DNA of 64,000 bases from Gnetum montanum (lineage: Eukaryota > Streptophyta > Gnetopsida > Gnetales > Gnetaceae). The translations under genes and the position numbers were made by a program. Positions 12,120 to 24,344 of this stretch are shown piece after piece (position 1 is the first letter of the stretch; each line of letters begins with the position of its first letter). The notes beneath the pieces were generated by a model that saw only the letters and a list, made by a program, of their open reading frames with translations, was not told the origin of the DNA and did no database searches. The stretch is from assembly GCA_015680685.1 (NCBI GenBank), contig MNCI01008665.1, forward strand, positions 271,535-335,534, written 5' to 3'.

Positions 12120-13240
12120 ACAAGGTGTGCACTGATGGTCTAGTTCATTAGTATGTACCTAATGCTAATTAACTACACATTCTTCAAGATGCTCATGAGG
12201 GCTCTTATGGGGGTCAGTATGCTGTGAGATGCATGGCCATTAAGATCCTCATGCTGGGGTATTATTGGCTAATATTTTTCAAGGATTCTCACTTCATTTA
12301 CTCCTATGAACACTGCCAACATGATGGTGGAATAACTAGTTGTATGAAGGAACCTCAGCAATGGATCCAGCTACTGAAGCCCTTCAACATCTGGGGCATT
12401 GACTTCATGGATCCCATCACATCCATGTCAAATGGAAAGGCATACATCATAGTCATTATTGACTATTGTACAAAATGGGTGGAAGCTATAGTCATCAATG
12501 ATTATACATCTTCTATAGCTACTAGGTTTGTACAATAATATGTTGTAAATAGGTTTGGAATGCCATGTGCACTTATTTCTAATAATGGTACTCATTTCAC
12601 AGGCACTACCTTTCAAAAGCTCATGCAATGCTTGGGGGTTAAACATAAATTAGCAACATCCTACCACCCCCAAGACAATGGTCAAGCAAAGGTTACAAAT
12701 AGGAAAATCATGAAAATACTAACAAGAACCATTAGTAAGTATAGGAGGGATTAGAGCATGAAACTTAAAGATGCCCTTTGGGCCTACCACTCCACTTGGA
12801 AACTTCCTATTGGTTACTCTTCCTATGAGCTTTTGTATGGAAAGTTACCAACTCTTCTAATTCAAATAGAGATTTTTACACTATCAATAGCTTGTGATCT
12901 TGACCTTGACCTAAGTCTAGCACAAAAAGAAAGCTTAATAACCTCAACTTGCTAGATGAGAACTGATTGGTAGCCCTATCATCTAACAAGTTGCACAAGA
13001 CATTCAACAACCAACCACATGACCTTAGAATAAGTAAAATTTCAACCAGGAGATAGGGTTCTCTACTGGAATCCCACACACACACCACAAAGAACTAAGT
13101 TTCAAACATTGCAAAAGGGACCTTATATTATCAACAAAACCTTTTCTTCTAGGACCATGTTAATCTACAAACCTGAAAGTCCAAACAAGAGACTGCTGGT
13201 CAACATGCAATAAATCAAACCTTTCCATGAGCCTAAGAGA
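12120..13240 (+). pseudogene. A3 integrase with damaged catalytic triad
   Basis: Retroviral-type integrase. The zinc-binding part runs from about 12180 (LQDAHEGSYGGQYA, with His) to SYEHCQHD near 12320. The catalytic core reads WGIDFMDPITSMS (first Asp kept, about 12405), then ALISNNGTHF near 12575, where family members have SDNGTHF (Asp to Asn). It continues with SYHPQDNGQAKVTNRKI near 12670, where members have QAEV (Glu to Lys). Both changes are single G-to-A transitions. The C-terminal part includes PIGYSSYELLYGKLP. Stops interrupt it at about 12537, 12753 and 12953. It is inactive on two independent grounds. Confidence 0.8.
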
Positions 13241-15204
13241 GCTAATAACCATAACACCTCAATGGACAGACATGCATGGTCAATTTTTTGGATCTCCTTC
13301 TTCCAACTTAGTCATGGGGGAGATGGCCATCCATCATGATTAATCAAATTGGATCCTCAATTTTAAATTTTTTCTATTTTTAACAATTTTTGTTTTCCAT
13401 CATTCTTAGTACATTTTTCTCTTTCTTAAATATGTTACACTTTCTTCTATATTTTACTTCATTTGGTTTTGATTTTTCTAATGCTTTTCTTATTATTGTT
13501 TTATTTTTCCTTTTTGCTACTAGGACTAAGTGAAACTGTAGTTTTTGATTAATGGTAGTTTGTACTATAATGTTATTTGATTGCTGATGTATGGATTTTG
13601 TCTTTAAATTTTGGTATTGATAACTAAGACACAGTTGATTTTTCATGGAAGAAGCAGTGAGTCCACGTCATCCACCTATCCATGAAACTCTATGGTATCC
13701 CCTTATATTGGAATTATGCAATCCCTTCCTAAATGAAACTTTTGAAGAACTTATCACCTAGGTAGTTTCTGAACTTGGGAAGGATTAAATGGATAGAAAA
13801 GGACTTGAATTCCAGGGGATTTAATGCTCTTTGTACTTTCCTATCCTCTTGGGTGCATGAGTGCTTTCATGGATTTCTCACTGTTCCACTATCAACCAAT
13901 AACAAGATGCTAAAAGTCTTTGCATGGTGTGGTTTCCATCAAAAACAAACAAAAATAAAAAATGAAGAAAAATAAATAATAATGAAAATTCAAAGCATAC
14001 TTCTTAGACAAAATAACGTGCTACAAGCACTAGTTATGGAACTAGAAAGACATGTTACTAATGCTTGAAGATCCCCTCTAACTAAGATCCATCTCACTTC
14101 CTACTTCTTTTTTTTTCTCTTTTAGGAATGATGATTGATTTGTGGGGATGCTCTTATGCCTTGAGGATGTGGACTAGTATTAGAGTGTTGATGCGAACTC
14201 ACTAAAAGCATTTGGATTAAGGATGGATGTTATCAGGTCATATTAACCACAAAATCCACAAAGGACTTCATGTGATTGTCATTTTTCATGTTTGTATGAA
14301 TGTCTTAGTTTGATACATTAAAATTCTTATGTAGTTTCTAATGGGATTTGACCCTTAACTTACCATAACCATTAATCACCCATGGGATCCATGAACTCCT
14401 TGGTTTGAGAATATGTAAGGGCATGAAGGATATGAGCCTACTATGATGAGGACCCACTTGCATTTCCCGTGGTTGGGCTAGTTAAGTTCCTTATCAGTAA
14501 GCATTTGTGCATTCCAACCTTCCACATTCCATCTCGGTTACATCTAGTTTTGTGCTCCTTCATAGTATTTCTCCTAATAAAATCTCCTTTCTTATACATT
14601 ATCTAGTCCTCTTCATGCATTTCATCATGTTCTTAACTTTTTGGGCTTCATTGGACTTCAATTTTATGTGAAAATTATTCTTTTTTCCTTTAATTTTCAA
14701 AGTTAAAAATTTTGTCTTTCAACCACATCGACGGGATCCCATTGATGCATGGTGAAAATCTTATAAATATCACACCACACTTTGAAAATTTTTTCCATTT
14801 GCTTCAAATGCAAGGGGAGTTTTTGCAATTTTTCAAAGCCCAAAACCTTCCAAAGCTCATATCTTAACTACTTATCTGATTAACCTTGTTTTTCATTCTT
14901 GTAGCTACCAAAGGTAAGCTCTATATCATGAGGGCCACAAACCTTGAAAAACTTTTCTAATTTTTTCTAACTCCCACAAGGTTTAACCAATAAAATAAGA
15001 TTAAAATCACTAATTTAGGAGAGTTAAACCTTTCCAATGAACTCTAGTAGACATTAAAATGAAATAATAGAAAAATAATATTAAAATAATCAAATCATCC
15101 ATGATCGCAACTAAGTCAAGTGTAACTAACCCAAAGAAATAACATACTCAAATGTTATAAAGTTACACACCAAATTCTAATCCTTGATCATGTTATGATC
15201 ACAT
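13241..15204. other. A3 spacer between pol and extra ORF
   Basis: Non-coding spacer, T-rich in the first part. A purine-rich string (CATGGGGGAGATGG near 13314) sits just after integrase. A short frame from ATG at 13645 to a stop near 13761 (MEEAVSPRHPPIHETLWYP) could be a remnant gene, but I cannot assign it. The last 100 bp match the sequence before the extra ORF in A4 (45002-45188, opposite strand), including the words ATCGCAACTAAGTCAAGTGT and their A4 counterpart. Confidence 0.5.
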
Positions 15205-17955
15205 ATGGCACCAATACCTAAGCAACCATAAGAAGGAGGACTGTCTCAACTAAGGGAAAAATAGCCTAGAACTAGAGGGGCCAAAAAGAACAATCCCAAG
15301 AGCAGGAAACAAAAACCCATGCAATGGGACCTCTTCAGGAGGAGCTCAAAGTGGAATTTCTCCAATAGATTCCCCAAGCTAATACAAAGTAATCCCACTG
15401 GGATGAGGCACCAGGACCAAGGCCAAGCCTTGAGGTCATGTTGATGGATGTCTACCTTAGGAAAATTTAGCCTAGGAATATCCAACATTCAGTTCTCCAA
15501 GAATTTAACTTTGGTACCTTCCTAGACATTGTCCTAGAAGATGTCAAAACATAGCTTCAAAACACTCCCATGCAGCCCATCATCACTTCCAGTAGGGAGT
15601 GGTACATGGGAGAGACCTATCTCTTCTGGAATAATAGGAAAACAGACACCACTATGAAGATCAAGGACATAAGTGTGTCATACTCAGTGAATGCCATCTT
15701 TAAGGTCCTTAGCTTGCCTACAACTAGGACCAATCTAGCAAAGATCTCTACACAAGTGGACATAGAGGTCAAAAAGAAGTGGATCCAATGGTGCTATTGA
15801 GTAGACCACAAGGAGTATGGTGTACTCACCATGGAAAAACATCCATATTTCAATATATCAGTCTACCACCTCAATCCAATAGTGAGACCTAGTAAGGTGA
15901 CAACATTCTCTACCCGTGTGTCCCTGACTCTAAGCTAGAATTTCCTTTTCAACCTACCATAGCTAGTCTATTTGGAGATAGAGAAGCAATTCAAAGGAAA
16001 TGAATGTGGAAGGAAAGCACTCCCCTTTCCATGCTTGATCAAAACATTGTGCAAAAGAGGAGGGATAGCTTGCTATACCAATGATACATTAAGACATGCT
16101 CTATGCCTCTTGGGCTAAAATGATGAAAGGCAAGATCCCTACCATGACTAAGGAAGAGGAGCAACCACCACTACCACACAGTCATGAAACAACATCAAAG
16201 GTGCATGCTGCTATGGAGCACATGCACAAGCTCTAAGAGAAACTCTTGTAGTAATAGCAAGCTAATCCATGTGGTGACCCATCTATCTATAGACCAACCT
16301 TGAGCCATCTAAATGAGGTAACTCATATAATAAGCTAGTTGGAGGACACAGTGCTAACTTTCTTTGTCCAACATATGTAGGCACTAGTGCACTCAAATCC
16401 TAGTGCCTAAGAGGTAATGGTGTCCGTTCTAGGATAGCAAAAGTTCCCAAAATTCTCTGGAAATGTCATTACCTTCTTGGTGCACTTAGAAGAGGGTGAT
16501 AGGACAACTATCTTGGTGATGTAATATCAAGGGTAGGAAATGGTAGCTAAGGTGATGGTAGACAAAGTGGCCAAAGCCTAAAATGTTCCTATAGCATCTG
16601 TGCCAAATAGTATTGCACTCAGATATGTGCAAATGTCTGCAAAAGCTGCAAGTGAAAGGTTTGCATAAGGAGTTGCTGGAATGATTGGTAAAAACCTGAC
16701 AATCGATTTAAAAGGTCTTTAACCTTCTAGATTATATCACTACTAGCTAGTCGGTGTTTTTCAAGGCAAGGGGCAAGTGCATCATCATAGAGAGCTCAAC
16801 TTGAAATAGCCAAAGCTGGAATCAGTGCTTGGTTGTGAAGGTTGCAGAACTTAGAGCGTGCATTGCTAATCCCATGATACTTAGCCAAGGGATGAAGCTC
16901 TTTAGTAGCTTTAATCCAAACTTTAAGAGGCTAAGTATGCTAAGGAGTCGGTAATCTTTGACCAATCCTTAGCTAATACCATCATCTACAACATTCAAAA
17001 GAACTTGTTGGAGGTTCACCAGGAAAATGCAAATGGAGCAAATGATTAAATAAATGAAATAGCAATAGGAGCAACTTGCCAAGGTGATAATGGACTTGAG
17101 AAGGTTGGTAATAGAGAACCATAATCTTTTGATGGAGGAGGTTCATGCCCTTCGCTAGAAGTCTATAGAAATCATTTCCTAGAAGAACAAGGCCCTTAAA
17201 TTTGAAAGGGTCAAGAACCACTAAAGGGACTAAGTTGTCTTGCAAAAGGTGGTTAATGAAAAACACATCCAACTAGTGAAGATGAAGATGAATGAGACCC
17301 TCCAACAGCCAACAAGGAGGTGATGTGTGGTAGCCTATCTTTGATGGGCTGAACACGTAGAACAAAGCTAAAATCAACCTCAAGGAGCTACAGATCGACG
17401 AAATGATTAAATACATGGACTTGCCAACCTCCACTATGTAAACTTGGCAATGCTAACTACCAAAAGGCCATAGTCAAATTTGGAAAAGCAGGTGGCAAGC
17501 TCATACCTATTATATGAGGCTGAGTTCAAGCATCACAAGAAGACCAAGCATAAGCTAGAAACAGAAAATTTTGAACTTGATGTTTTAGGTAGCTTCACTA
17601 ATCAAAGACTAGTAGCTAACAAATTGGCCTAAACGATGAATGACTACCAAGAACTACAAAGCATAGTAAAGATGTTTAATGTGGAATGTAAATAATTTGC
17701 AACCTGGTTCATCATTGTGAAGGAGTTATTCCTTGCAATGCCCTATCGTTGGGATGTTCCCATACTAGCCCATATTGGTGATACTGCATGCAACATGTAT
17801 GATCCCAAGAGTAAGAAGGAGAATATGAAAGCATTGCTAAATGCTTTCCATCTTCCACCAAAAGTCACAATTGTAGCTAGACAACAACAACCACAATAGC
17901 TGCATGCACCAAAGGTAGGAGAAGATCCTTCAGCTCCTTAAGAACCTCCATTGCT
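15205..17955 (+). pseudogene. A3 extra 3' ORF (accessory protein of unknown function)
   Basis: A long decayed gene downstream of integrase, about 900 codons if stops are ignored. The start MAPIPKQP...REK.PRTRG matches the A4 start (MVLKQKYPQEGEP...REKQPRAGRG). The N-terminal domain is clear at about 15500-15790: NFGTFLDIVLEDV, then SREWYMGETYLFWNN, then MKIKDISVSYSVNAIFKVLSLP. Further on is KALPFPCLIKTLCKRGG near 16010. The middle (about 16980-17300) is heptad-like and rich in Gln, Glu, Lys and Leu, probably a coiled coil. The C-terminal block has YRWDVPILAHIGDTACNMYD (17745-17800) and ends near EPPLLGTI. The same order occurs in A4 and A5. I see no signal peptide or membrane segment. It may be a PF20167-like plant transposon protein; that is inference from the 'I.I..I.V..S..AI..VL.LP' pattern. 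Confidence 0.65.
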
Positions 17956-18194
17956 TGGGACCATCTAATTTTCTTCCTTGTCTTCAATCCATCAAAAGAT
18001 TTGTGCTATTAGTTTTTATCATGGTGTTTAATTTTGTTGTCATGAACACCAAATTTTTTAATGATTATAAATCTATACACTTGGACACTTAGTATTTTTT
18101 GTGTCAGTTCTATGTCAATAGTTAATCAATAATCCCATACCTTCCCAAAATTTTGTAAAGACCTTGTTTCTCCTTTTGTTCACTCGAGGATGAG

Positions 18195-18216
18195 TTTTCA
18201 TTCAATCATGGAGGTA
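18195..18216 (+). other. A3 polypurine tract
   Basis: The sequence ATCATGGAGGTA stands directly before the 3' LTR start (TGATAAATCAC). The preceding bases CTCGAGGATGAGTTTTCATT have clear counterparts before A4 and A5 (CTCGAGGACGAGTTG on the minus strand near 46080), showing a shared 3' end structure of this family. Confidence 0.65.
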
Positions 18217-19032
18217 TGATAAATCACTATTGTTGGACTACATCGATGCAATCCTATCGACATAGTGTTTGACAGGTACACATCAATGCAGTGTCATGTG
18301 TTTCCTATAAATATGTGCTCTCTAATCACATTGATGGCATCCATTTCTTAGTTGCTAGCTAAACTCTTACATTTTTGTTTTTCCAGAGTTAGAATATTTT
18401 CTAAGTGTCGGTAGTAAGAGTAAGAAGTGTACGAATCTTTATTCGAGCATTGATGTACTTGAGCACCTTAGTTTGATTGGCAATAAGGACAAGCTTTCTT
18501 CATAAACCTTGCAGCACTTGGACTTAACTTAATGTTTACTTAATGCATTTATTATGCATGTGATTTACTTTAATGAATTTGAATAATTAATTAATTTTTG
18601 ATAATTAATATACATAAGTACTATCACTTCAAGCATATGGTAATGCTTAGTAATCCCAATAGTGTCTAACACTTGGTAACCCAGTAACATTGCAAAATGT
18701 TCAGGATGTGTACGAAAAGTGGGAAAAGATGCTTATGTTAGAACTAGTTAAGCATTAATTAGTTATTAGATTAATTATTTAATTACTTTATGTTTGGCAC
18801 TTAGGTCAATCAAGAAAATAATATAAAATGATAAAAATCATATGCCTCAGTTATAGTTAACCATACCTTTGCACTTCACAAGTGAAACTGAGAAGACAAC
18901 AATCATGTCCATTAGATTCACTACCTAGACCCAGTGTACTTAAAGAGCTAAAGTCTATGAAATTTGACTGGATTACTTAGTGAACGCTAGTGATTCATAT
19001 GGTTGGGCATAGGAAATGCTCGCTACTCATCA
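18217..19032 (+). repeat. A3 3' LTR
   Basis: An 816-bp LTR ending in CTACTCATCA, paired with 6081-6958. It has a TATA-type box at 18306-18313. The downstream flank AGTGG starts the second half of C1. Confidence 0.85.
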
Positions 19033-19037
19033 AGTGG

Positions 19038-20240
19038 CATGGCAGGTCACATGGGTAGGGATAAAACATTGGAACTTGTGGGTAGGTACTATTTTTAGCC
19101 TAGTATGACAATTGAAGTTTTGAAATTTATGAAGGAGTATCTCACTTGTTAGAAGATCAAAGGAAGTAAAGAAGTAAATGAACATTATATGCCTTTGCTC
19201 ATTCCTAAGGATCCATGGAAAAGTATATCAATTGATTTTTTGAGTGGTATTCTAAAGATCAAAAGTGGAAATGATGCAATTTTTGCTGTTGTGAATAGGT
19301 TCTCTAAGATGACCTACTTCATTCTATGCAAAAAGGTGAGTGATCTTTCTCATGCGGCAAATTTATTTTTCTAGCATATTATGAAGTTACATGGAATTCC
19401 TTTGAAAAATGTTAGTGACAAAAACTCCAAGTTTACAAATCATTTTTGGAGATTTCTTTGAAAACTTTGAGGGATAAAATTGAATTTTTCTAGTGCATAT
19501 CATCCATAATATGATTGCCAAATGGAGGTGATAAATAGATCCTTTCTTAATAGTTTAAGATTTTTGTGTGATGGATAGCCAAATAGGTGGGAAAACTTGT
19601 TGTATCATATTGAGTTGTCATATAGTAATGCTTTTTCTGGTTTTTGTCCAAAGATGGTGGATACTTTAAAGAGCTTTGATGGTGAAGCTAAACTTAGTAC
19701 TAATTTTGTGTAAAAGATGTAAGATCTTCATGCACAAGTGAAATCAAATCTTAAGAAAAAGGCTAAAGAGAGAGTCATCAAGAGAAATGAGGGTAAATGG
19801 AAGCCAAATTTTGTTGTTGAAGACTTGGTTTGTGTGCACTTGAAGAATAAGAGGTTGAGAGATGTCAACTTCTCTAAGCTAAAAGCTAAGAAGATGGGGC
19901 CTTTCAGAATTAAGGCCAAAATTACTGATAATTCCTTTGAGATTGACTTACCAAACAATACTGACTTGTATTTTGTGCTAAATAGATCTTATGCATTACC
20001 ATGGACCAATTAATAAGGGAACCATACAGGTCTGAATCGATAAGTTGAAAGAGTTTATTGATTAGTCCAGATCTTCAATGGTGAGGAAGATATTTGTACT
20101 CAAGTGAAGGAAAGCTTCAAGCACTTGGGAAGTAAAGAGGTATGAGTACTTGACTCATTGATAGGACCAATCTATAAATGATGTTATATGGGTTTATAAG
20201 ACTAAACTTCATGAGTGGGGAATCACTTCTACCCCTACTC
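19038..20240 (+). pseudogene. C1 integrase and chromodomain
   Basis: Right half of C1 pol. It opens inside the integrase zinc finger (AGHMGRDKTLELVGRYYF; the Trp after it is a TAG stop) and has the core motifs SISIDFLSGI at about 19225, VSDKNSKFTNHF near 19415 and the C-terminal catalytic Glu in MEVINRSF near 19520. The C-terminal domain is at 19738-20010 (KKKAKERVIKRNEGKWKPNF, KMGPFRIKAKITDN). A chromodomain-like tail follows near 20085-20190 (RYEYLTHW, then INDVIWVYKTKLHE), in the position of targeting chromodomains of chromoviruses. Several TAG and TGA stops. It was contiguous with 5305-6080 before A3 inserted. Confidence 0.85.
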
Positions 20241-20283
20241 CCTTGTTCACATGAGTTTACTTTTTAAAGGATGGAAGAGCTTA

Positions 20284-21010
20284 TGTAGGAACAACTCTTC
20301 CAATCCCTTTTTCTTCTTCCTACAAGTGGGTTTTGTAGGTTTTGGAAGCTAGAGAACATTTGGAAGACCCAAAAGACATCTTGGCAAAATATAGAGTCTT
20401 CATAGAAGATGTTTGGGTGATGTTGAAGACATCTACTAAGAATTGAAGATGTCTCTCCCAAAACTCAAACATCTCAAGTGAGATGTCTTCCCTAAGCTTG
20501 AGACATCTCTACAATTATAGAGACATCTTCCATGTAGTAGAGACATCTCCCAAGTTTGAAAAACATCTCTCTTTTCTATGGTGTTTAAAAGAAAGATATT
20601 TATTCCAAGCCATAGATGTCTCATATGGTCAGGGAAACTTCTGAAATTACCCACCCTATTTCAGAAAACAACAAAAACATTGAAGAAAAAAATGGAAATA
20701 GCTTAAGATCCTCAAGTTCAGTTGGTAAACATTTTCTAGATTTCTTTTCTTGGTTTTCTCAAAAAATATTAGTATTGTTTCATGCTTGTATGAGGTGATA
20801 TGAGCATCAAGTGAGTTAATGAAGTGTGAAAGAGTGTTAAGAGAGCACATTGAGTGAGTGTAGATTGGGATTGTAGCTCCAAGATCAATTGTGTGATGTA
20901 TTGGCCTATGTGTTATTGTGTCTTACTTCTCTGTTTGGATCTCAATCCTAGGTTTCTTAGATTAGAATACTTAGATTTCTTTATCATACAATGCTAGACA
21001 TAGAATTTGC
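20284..21010 (+). repeat. C1 3' LTR, truncated
   Basis: Starts TGTAGGAACA after a purine-rich tract (AAAGGATGGAAGAGC). It matches the C2 LTRs (25970-26988) in reverse, for example GATTGTAGCTCCAAGAT at 20868. It is rich in the word AGATGTCT/AGACATCT, present about a dozen times between 20360 and 20620. Homology fades near 21010, so the last 200 bp or so are missing or replaced. Confidence 0.7.
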
Positions 21011-21174
21011 TACTTCTCTCCTATCAATATATATGTAAGAACATTGATAGTCTTATCTTAATGATCTAATACATGTGTTAATATATATGAAATGTACTAC
21101 AAATCATGTATTTATTTATACTAACGTGAACATTTTCATGTCTATTCAAATATTCATTAGGGAAGAGATCATAA

Positions 21175-21646
21175 TAAGAGATAGTTCACTTCATGAGCTA
21201 TAATATTTCATGGAAACAATGTAATATATTGGAAATTAAAGAAACAAAAGTCAATTAGCCTCTCAACTTGTGAACCTAAATACATATTAATGGCTAAGTA
21301 CATCCAACACATTCTATGGCTCTATAAACTCATAGCACTTCTAGAATTCCATTTTTATCTTTCAATCAAACTATATTATGATAATACAACTACCATTCAA
21401 CTATTCAATGAGCATGTACATCATAAAAAAATCAAAGCACATAGATATACAATATCATTTTATAAAACAAGAAGTGAAAGAGGGAAACATAAATCCCATC
21501 CATATTGACTCTAATCATTAACTTACTGATTTACTAACAAAATCTCTTCTTCCATACAAGATTTAATATCTTAAGACCTATGTAAGAGCATTGAAGATCA
21601 TAAATCAAGAACAATCACTTGCATCTCACCCTAAAGAAGGGGCTAT
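21175..21646 (+). pseudogene. Ty1/copia RNase H remnant
   Basis: The end of a copia-type polyprotein. In one frame it reads KKQKSISLSTCEPKYILMA (copia members have KKQ..SLSS.EAEY.A), LWLYKLIALLEF, LYYDNTTTIQLFN and VHHKKIKAHRYTISFYKTR, the order of the copia RNase H C-terminus. A stop at about 21506 and later stops show decay. The rest of the element is absent. A purine-rich tract AAGAAGGGGCT precedes the LTR-like start at 21647. Confidence 0.7.
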
Positions 21647-22012
21647 TGACACTAGTGTAACATGAAAGAATATATCATCATCATTATCTAAAGAAAAAGA
21701 TAACAAAGATATCAAAAAGCATCATTCAAGAATTATTTCTATGTCATTTAAAATAGGAATATGATAAAAATAGAAAAGTTCAATATTATTTTCAAATTTA
21801 TATAAATTTATGGATGAATGTATATTAAAATGGTTCTAATTTATCTACTTTTCATTTCTTTAAAAAGATCCCAAGCTATGAAGAAATGTTGGTTCATGTT
21901 CCCTAGTATGATCCCATTATTTTTCTATAAATTATAGGGCCTCTCCTTCATGTAACACTTTGGATTTTTAATCAATAAAGTGTACTAATTTTTTCCTCAA
22001 AAATACATTTCA
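21647..22012 (+). repeat. Probable copia 3' LTR remnant
   Basis: Follows the copia coding remnant and its polypurine tract, starting TGACACTAGTGTAACATG. It contains TATAAATTATAGG near 21925 and AATAAAGTG near 21973, plausible promoter and polyadenylation elements. The end at about 22012 is a guess; there is no second LTR in the window to confirm it. Confidence 0.45.
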
Positions 22013-22379
22013 TCACCTATACCCTTTCATATTCCATCAATTTTCGTCAACTCCTCATATCCCATACTCTATATATCAATTATATTTGATCTCTATAGCA
22101 CTTTCATCATCTTATCAATGTTAATTAACTCTAAAACTAATTTATCTTTCCTATCCATCACACATTTTTACCTATTCAACCTTAAATCACAAGTTTTTAT
22201 CATCAAGTTAAAGTTGACAAGTGATCATCAAGTCCAATTGAATTTTCCATTAATCACAACTTCATTCATAAAATATCATTATTTTAAATTGAATAACTCT
22301 TCAAGATGAACATGTGCATACAAATTTCATTCAATTTTGATTTGTAAAACTTGATATATTCATCAAATTTAAGTTAACT

Positions 22380-22835
22380 ACGACTAGTGGTCAAGTCATG
22401 GTATTATAGAAAATAGTTCACAGGTTCACAATGACTCATGGTATTACATGAATGAATATTTTTATTGACATTACTTGTGATCTATCTATGATAACAACCA
22501 TGATCCAAGGTTAGTTTTTTTATTGACTATGATTTGTGATCTATCTATGATAACAACCATGATCCAAGGTTAACTTTTGATTTCTTAAGATTATTTACCA
22601 CAACTCATGGTTAACTTGTGGTGAATGATTCATATAAAGTAAATTCACCATGACTCATGGTACAATCATAGAAAGCTACAAAATCATAAGTTTCTAGGTT
22701 TTTTAGGACCATGACTAGTGGTTAACTCATGATAAAGTCATGAAATCCTCAAAAAATATTATAATTATATTTCTAGTACAACCATGGCTTGTGTTGCAAT
22801 ACCACAACTCATGGTGAGCTAGAAATTTTTGATTT
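22380..22835. repeat. Cluster of near-palindromic ACCATGACTCATGGT words plus a 58-bp tandem duplication
   Basis: At least six degenerate copies of a 15-bp near-palindrome (best copy ACCATGACTCATGGT at about 22668) are spread over 450 bp. A 58-bp unit is repeated twice in tandem (22464-22521 and 22522-22579) with few differences; it contains TGATCTATCTATGATAACAA. No coding frame overlaps. Confidence 0.7.
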
Positions 22836-24344
22836 TAACTAAGCTTCAAGATTTTCAATCATCCATCCCTTTCATTATTCAACACCTTTTTACTACTACC
22901 TCAAATCAAATTAATACCAAACTCCTCATTGCAAAAATCCTTAATGCTAAAATCCTCACTCCCATAACACTCTCTACCAAAAATAATATGAGGAATGTAA
23001 CTATTTAAAATGACATAATGAGTAAAGTTCTAGTTTTATGTATTGATAAAAATGCTTTAGTCAAAAGCATTTCCATTGGGAAAAATAAAATATAATTATA
23101 TTCCTTAGGATGAAAATCTAACCTATTTAATAACAAAGTATACATGTCAAGAAAAAAAATTTTCACTACATCTCATAGTCATTAGATAGTAAAATAAAAT
23201 AAAATGAACTAAAATAAATTCTAATGATAGTAATCCAAGGCTTAGAAAAAATATGCAACCTATTTCCCATGGAGAAATAATCAATTTTAAATAATGAACA
23301 TAAGAGAGAAACTTTAAATAGTACATGGGTTTTCTAATAGAAATAAAACAAATGATGCCTTCATATATTACTAGACAAACATTCTAAGCCACTTAATCAA
23401 TTCACTATAAGCCATACCAAACTTATATTTTTAAACCATAGCATGTTTTTCATTGCAAATATATTCTGTAACCATGCAACATAAACATCATGATTGAGAA
23501 AATAAATATAAAAAGTAAATAAATAGAAATGTAAGGACCTACACTCAAGCAAGTACAACCAACTACCAAGTATCAATCAGAGGATGCAAAATAATACATG
23601 AGATGTCGTAAAAATTCTAAATGTTATTTATTATCCTAGCTTATATTTCTAATTTTCAAGTCATGCTATCATGAGCTCTTGAGCCTCTAGTTTCACCTAA
23701 AAATAAGATAAGTCAATCAACCTTGACTCATTAGGAAATAAATTATAAACACTTCTTGTTCGACTTGAAGATTAGTGTCATAGAGAAAGGAGTTAAGACA
23801 CAGGGGTTCACATCATACATAAACATATTAGCATATAACCATACTAGAAATCTTATAGATCAATCCATAAAATAATTTTTGGAGGTAAGTGGAATTACAA
23901 ATTTAATTTGTCTATATGTTTGCATTTCAATGGACATTGCTAGAATTGAAATTAGGTTAACTATCTTGAATTTTAGATATGGTTCAACACAATAGAAGGT
24001 GAAATGCTTGAAACCTTATGGAATTTAAACTATATTGCTAGATGTCATTGACATTAGCAAGAATTAATATCATATCACTTCACACTTTATTATCATAATG
24101 ATAGTAACTAATACCATTATTCTCATATCAATTTAAGTCATGGCACCATTATTAAAATTGATAGGCCTTAGGAAATTTTAGAACATATGATAGTAGGTCA
24201 TCAAAAATTAATGAGTAGTGACTGGCAAAAAATTTGAACTATGAAATGCTTGATCTTGATGAATTTTGATTCATTTTTCTTCAAACTTAACTTGAATCTA
24301 TATAATTTTGATCATAGAACATAGATCTAATGTAATTTAATTGA
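22836..24344. other. AT-rich DNA, nothing recognised
   Basis: No gene, LTR end or structured repeat seen. Very AT-rich, with stops in all frames. Confidence 0.5.

Larger units (their letters stand above)
6081..19032 (+). mobile_element. A3, complete Athila-like LTR retrotransposon
   Basis: A full-length element of 12,952 bp with both LTRs. The order inside is gag, protease, RT, RNase H, integrase, a 2-kb spacer, a long extra ORF, polypurine tract and 3' LTR. The RT signature (FMDDFSTYGATFEQ..., then RLNWQKIHLMV) and the protease are of the Athila type. It interrupts C1. The five bases before the element are AATGG (6076-6080) and those after are AGTGG (19033-19037), a target duplication with one change. 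All genes have stops, so it is defective. The 5' LTR is about 60 bp longer than the 3' LTR owing to a difference between 6100 and 6175. Confidence 0.85.

Noticed and set aside
15246-15488. An 80-codon minus-strand frame with a hydrophobic end
   Set aside because: It is a shadow of the A3 extra ORF, which is on the plus strand and matches A4 and A5.
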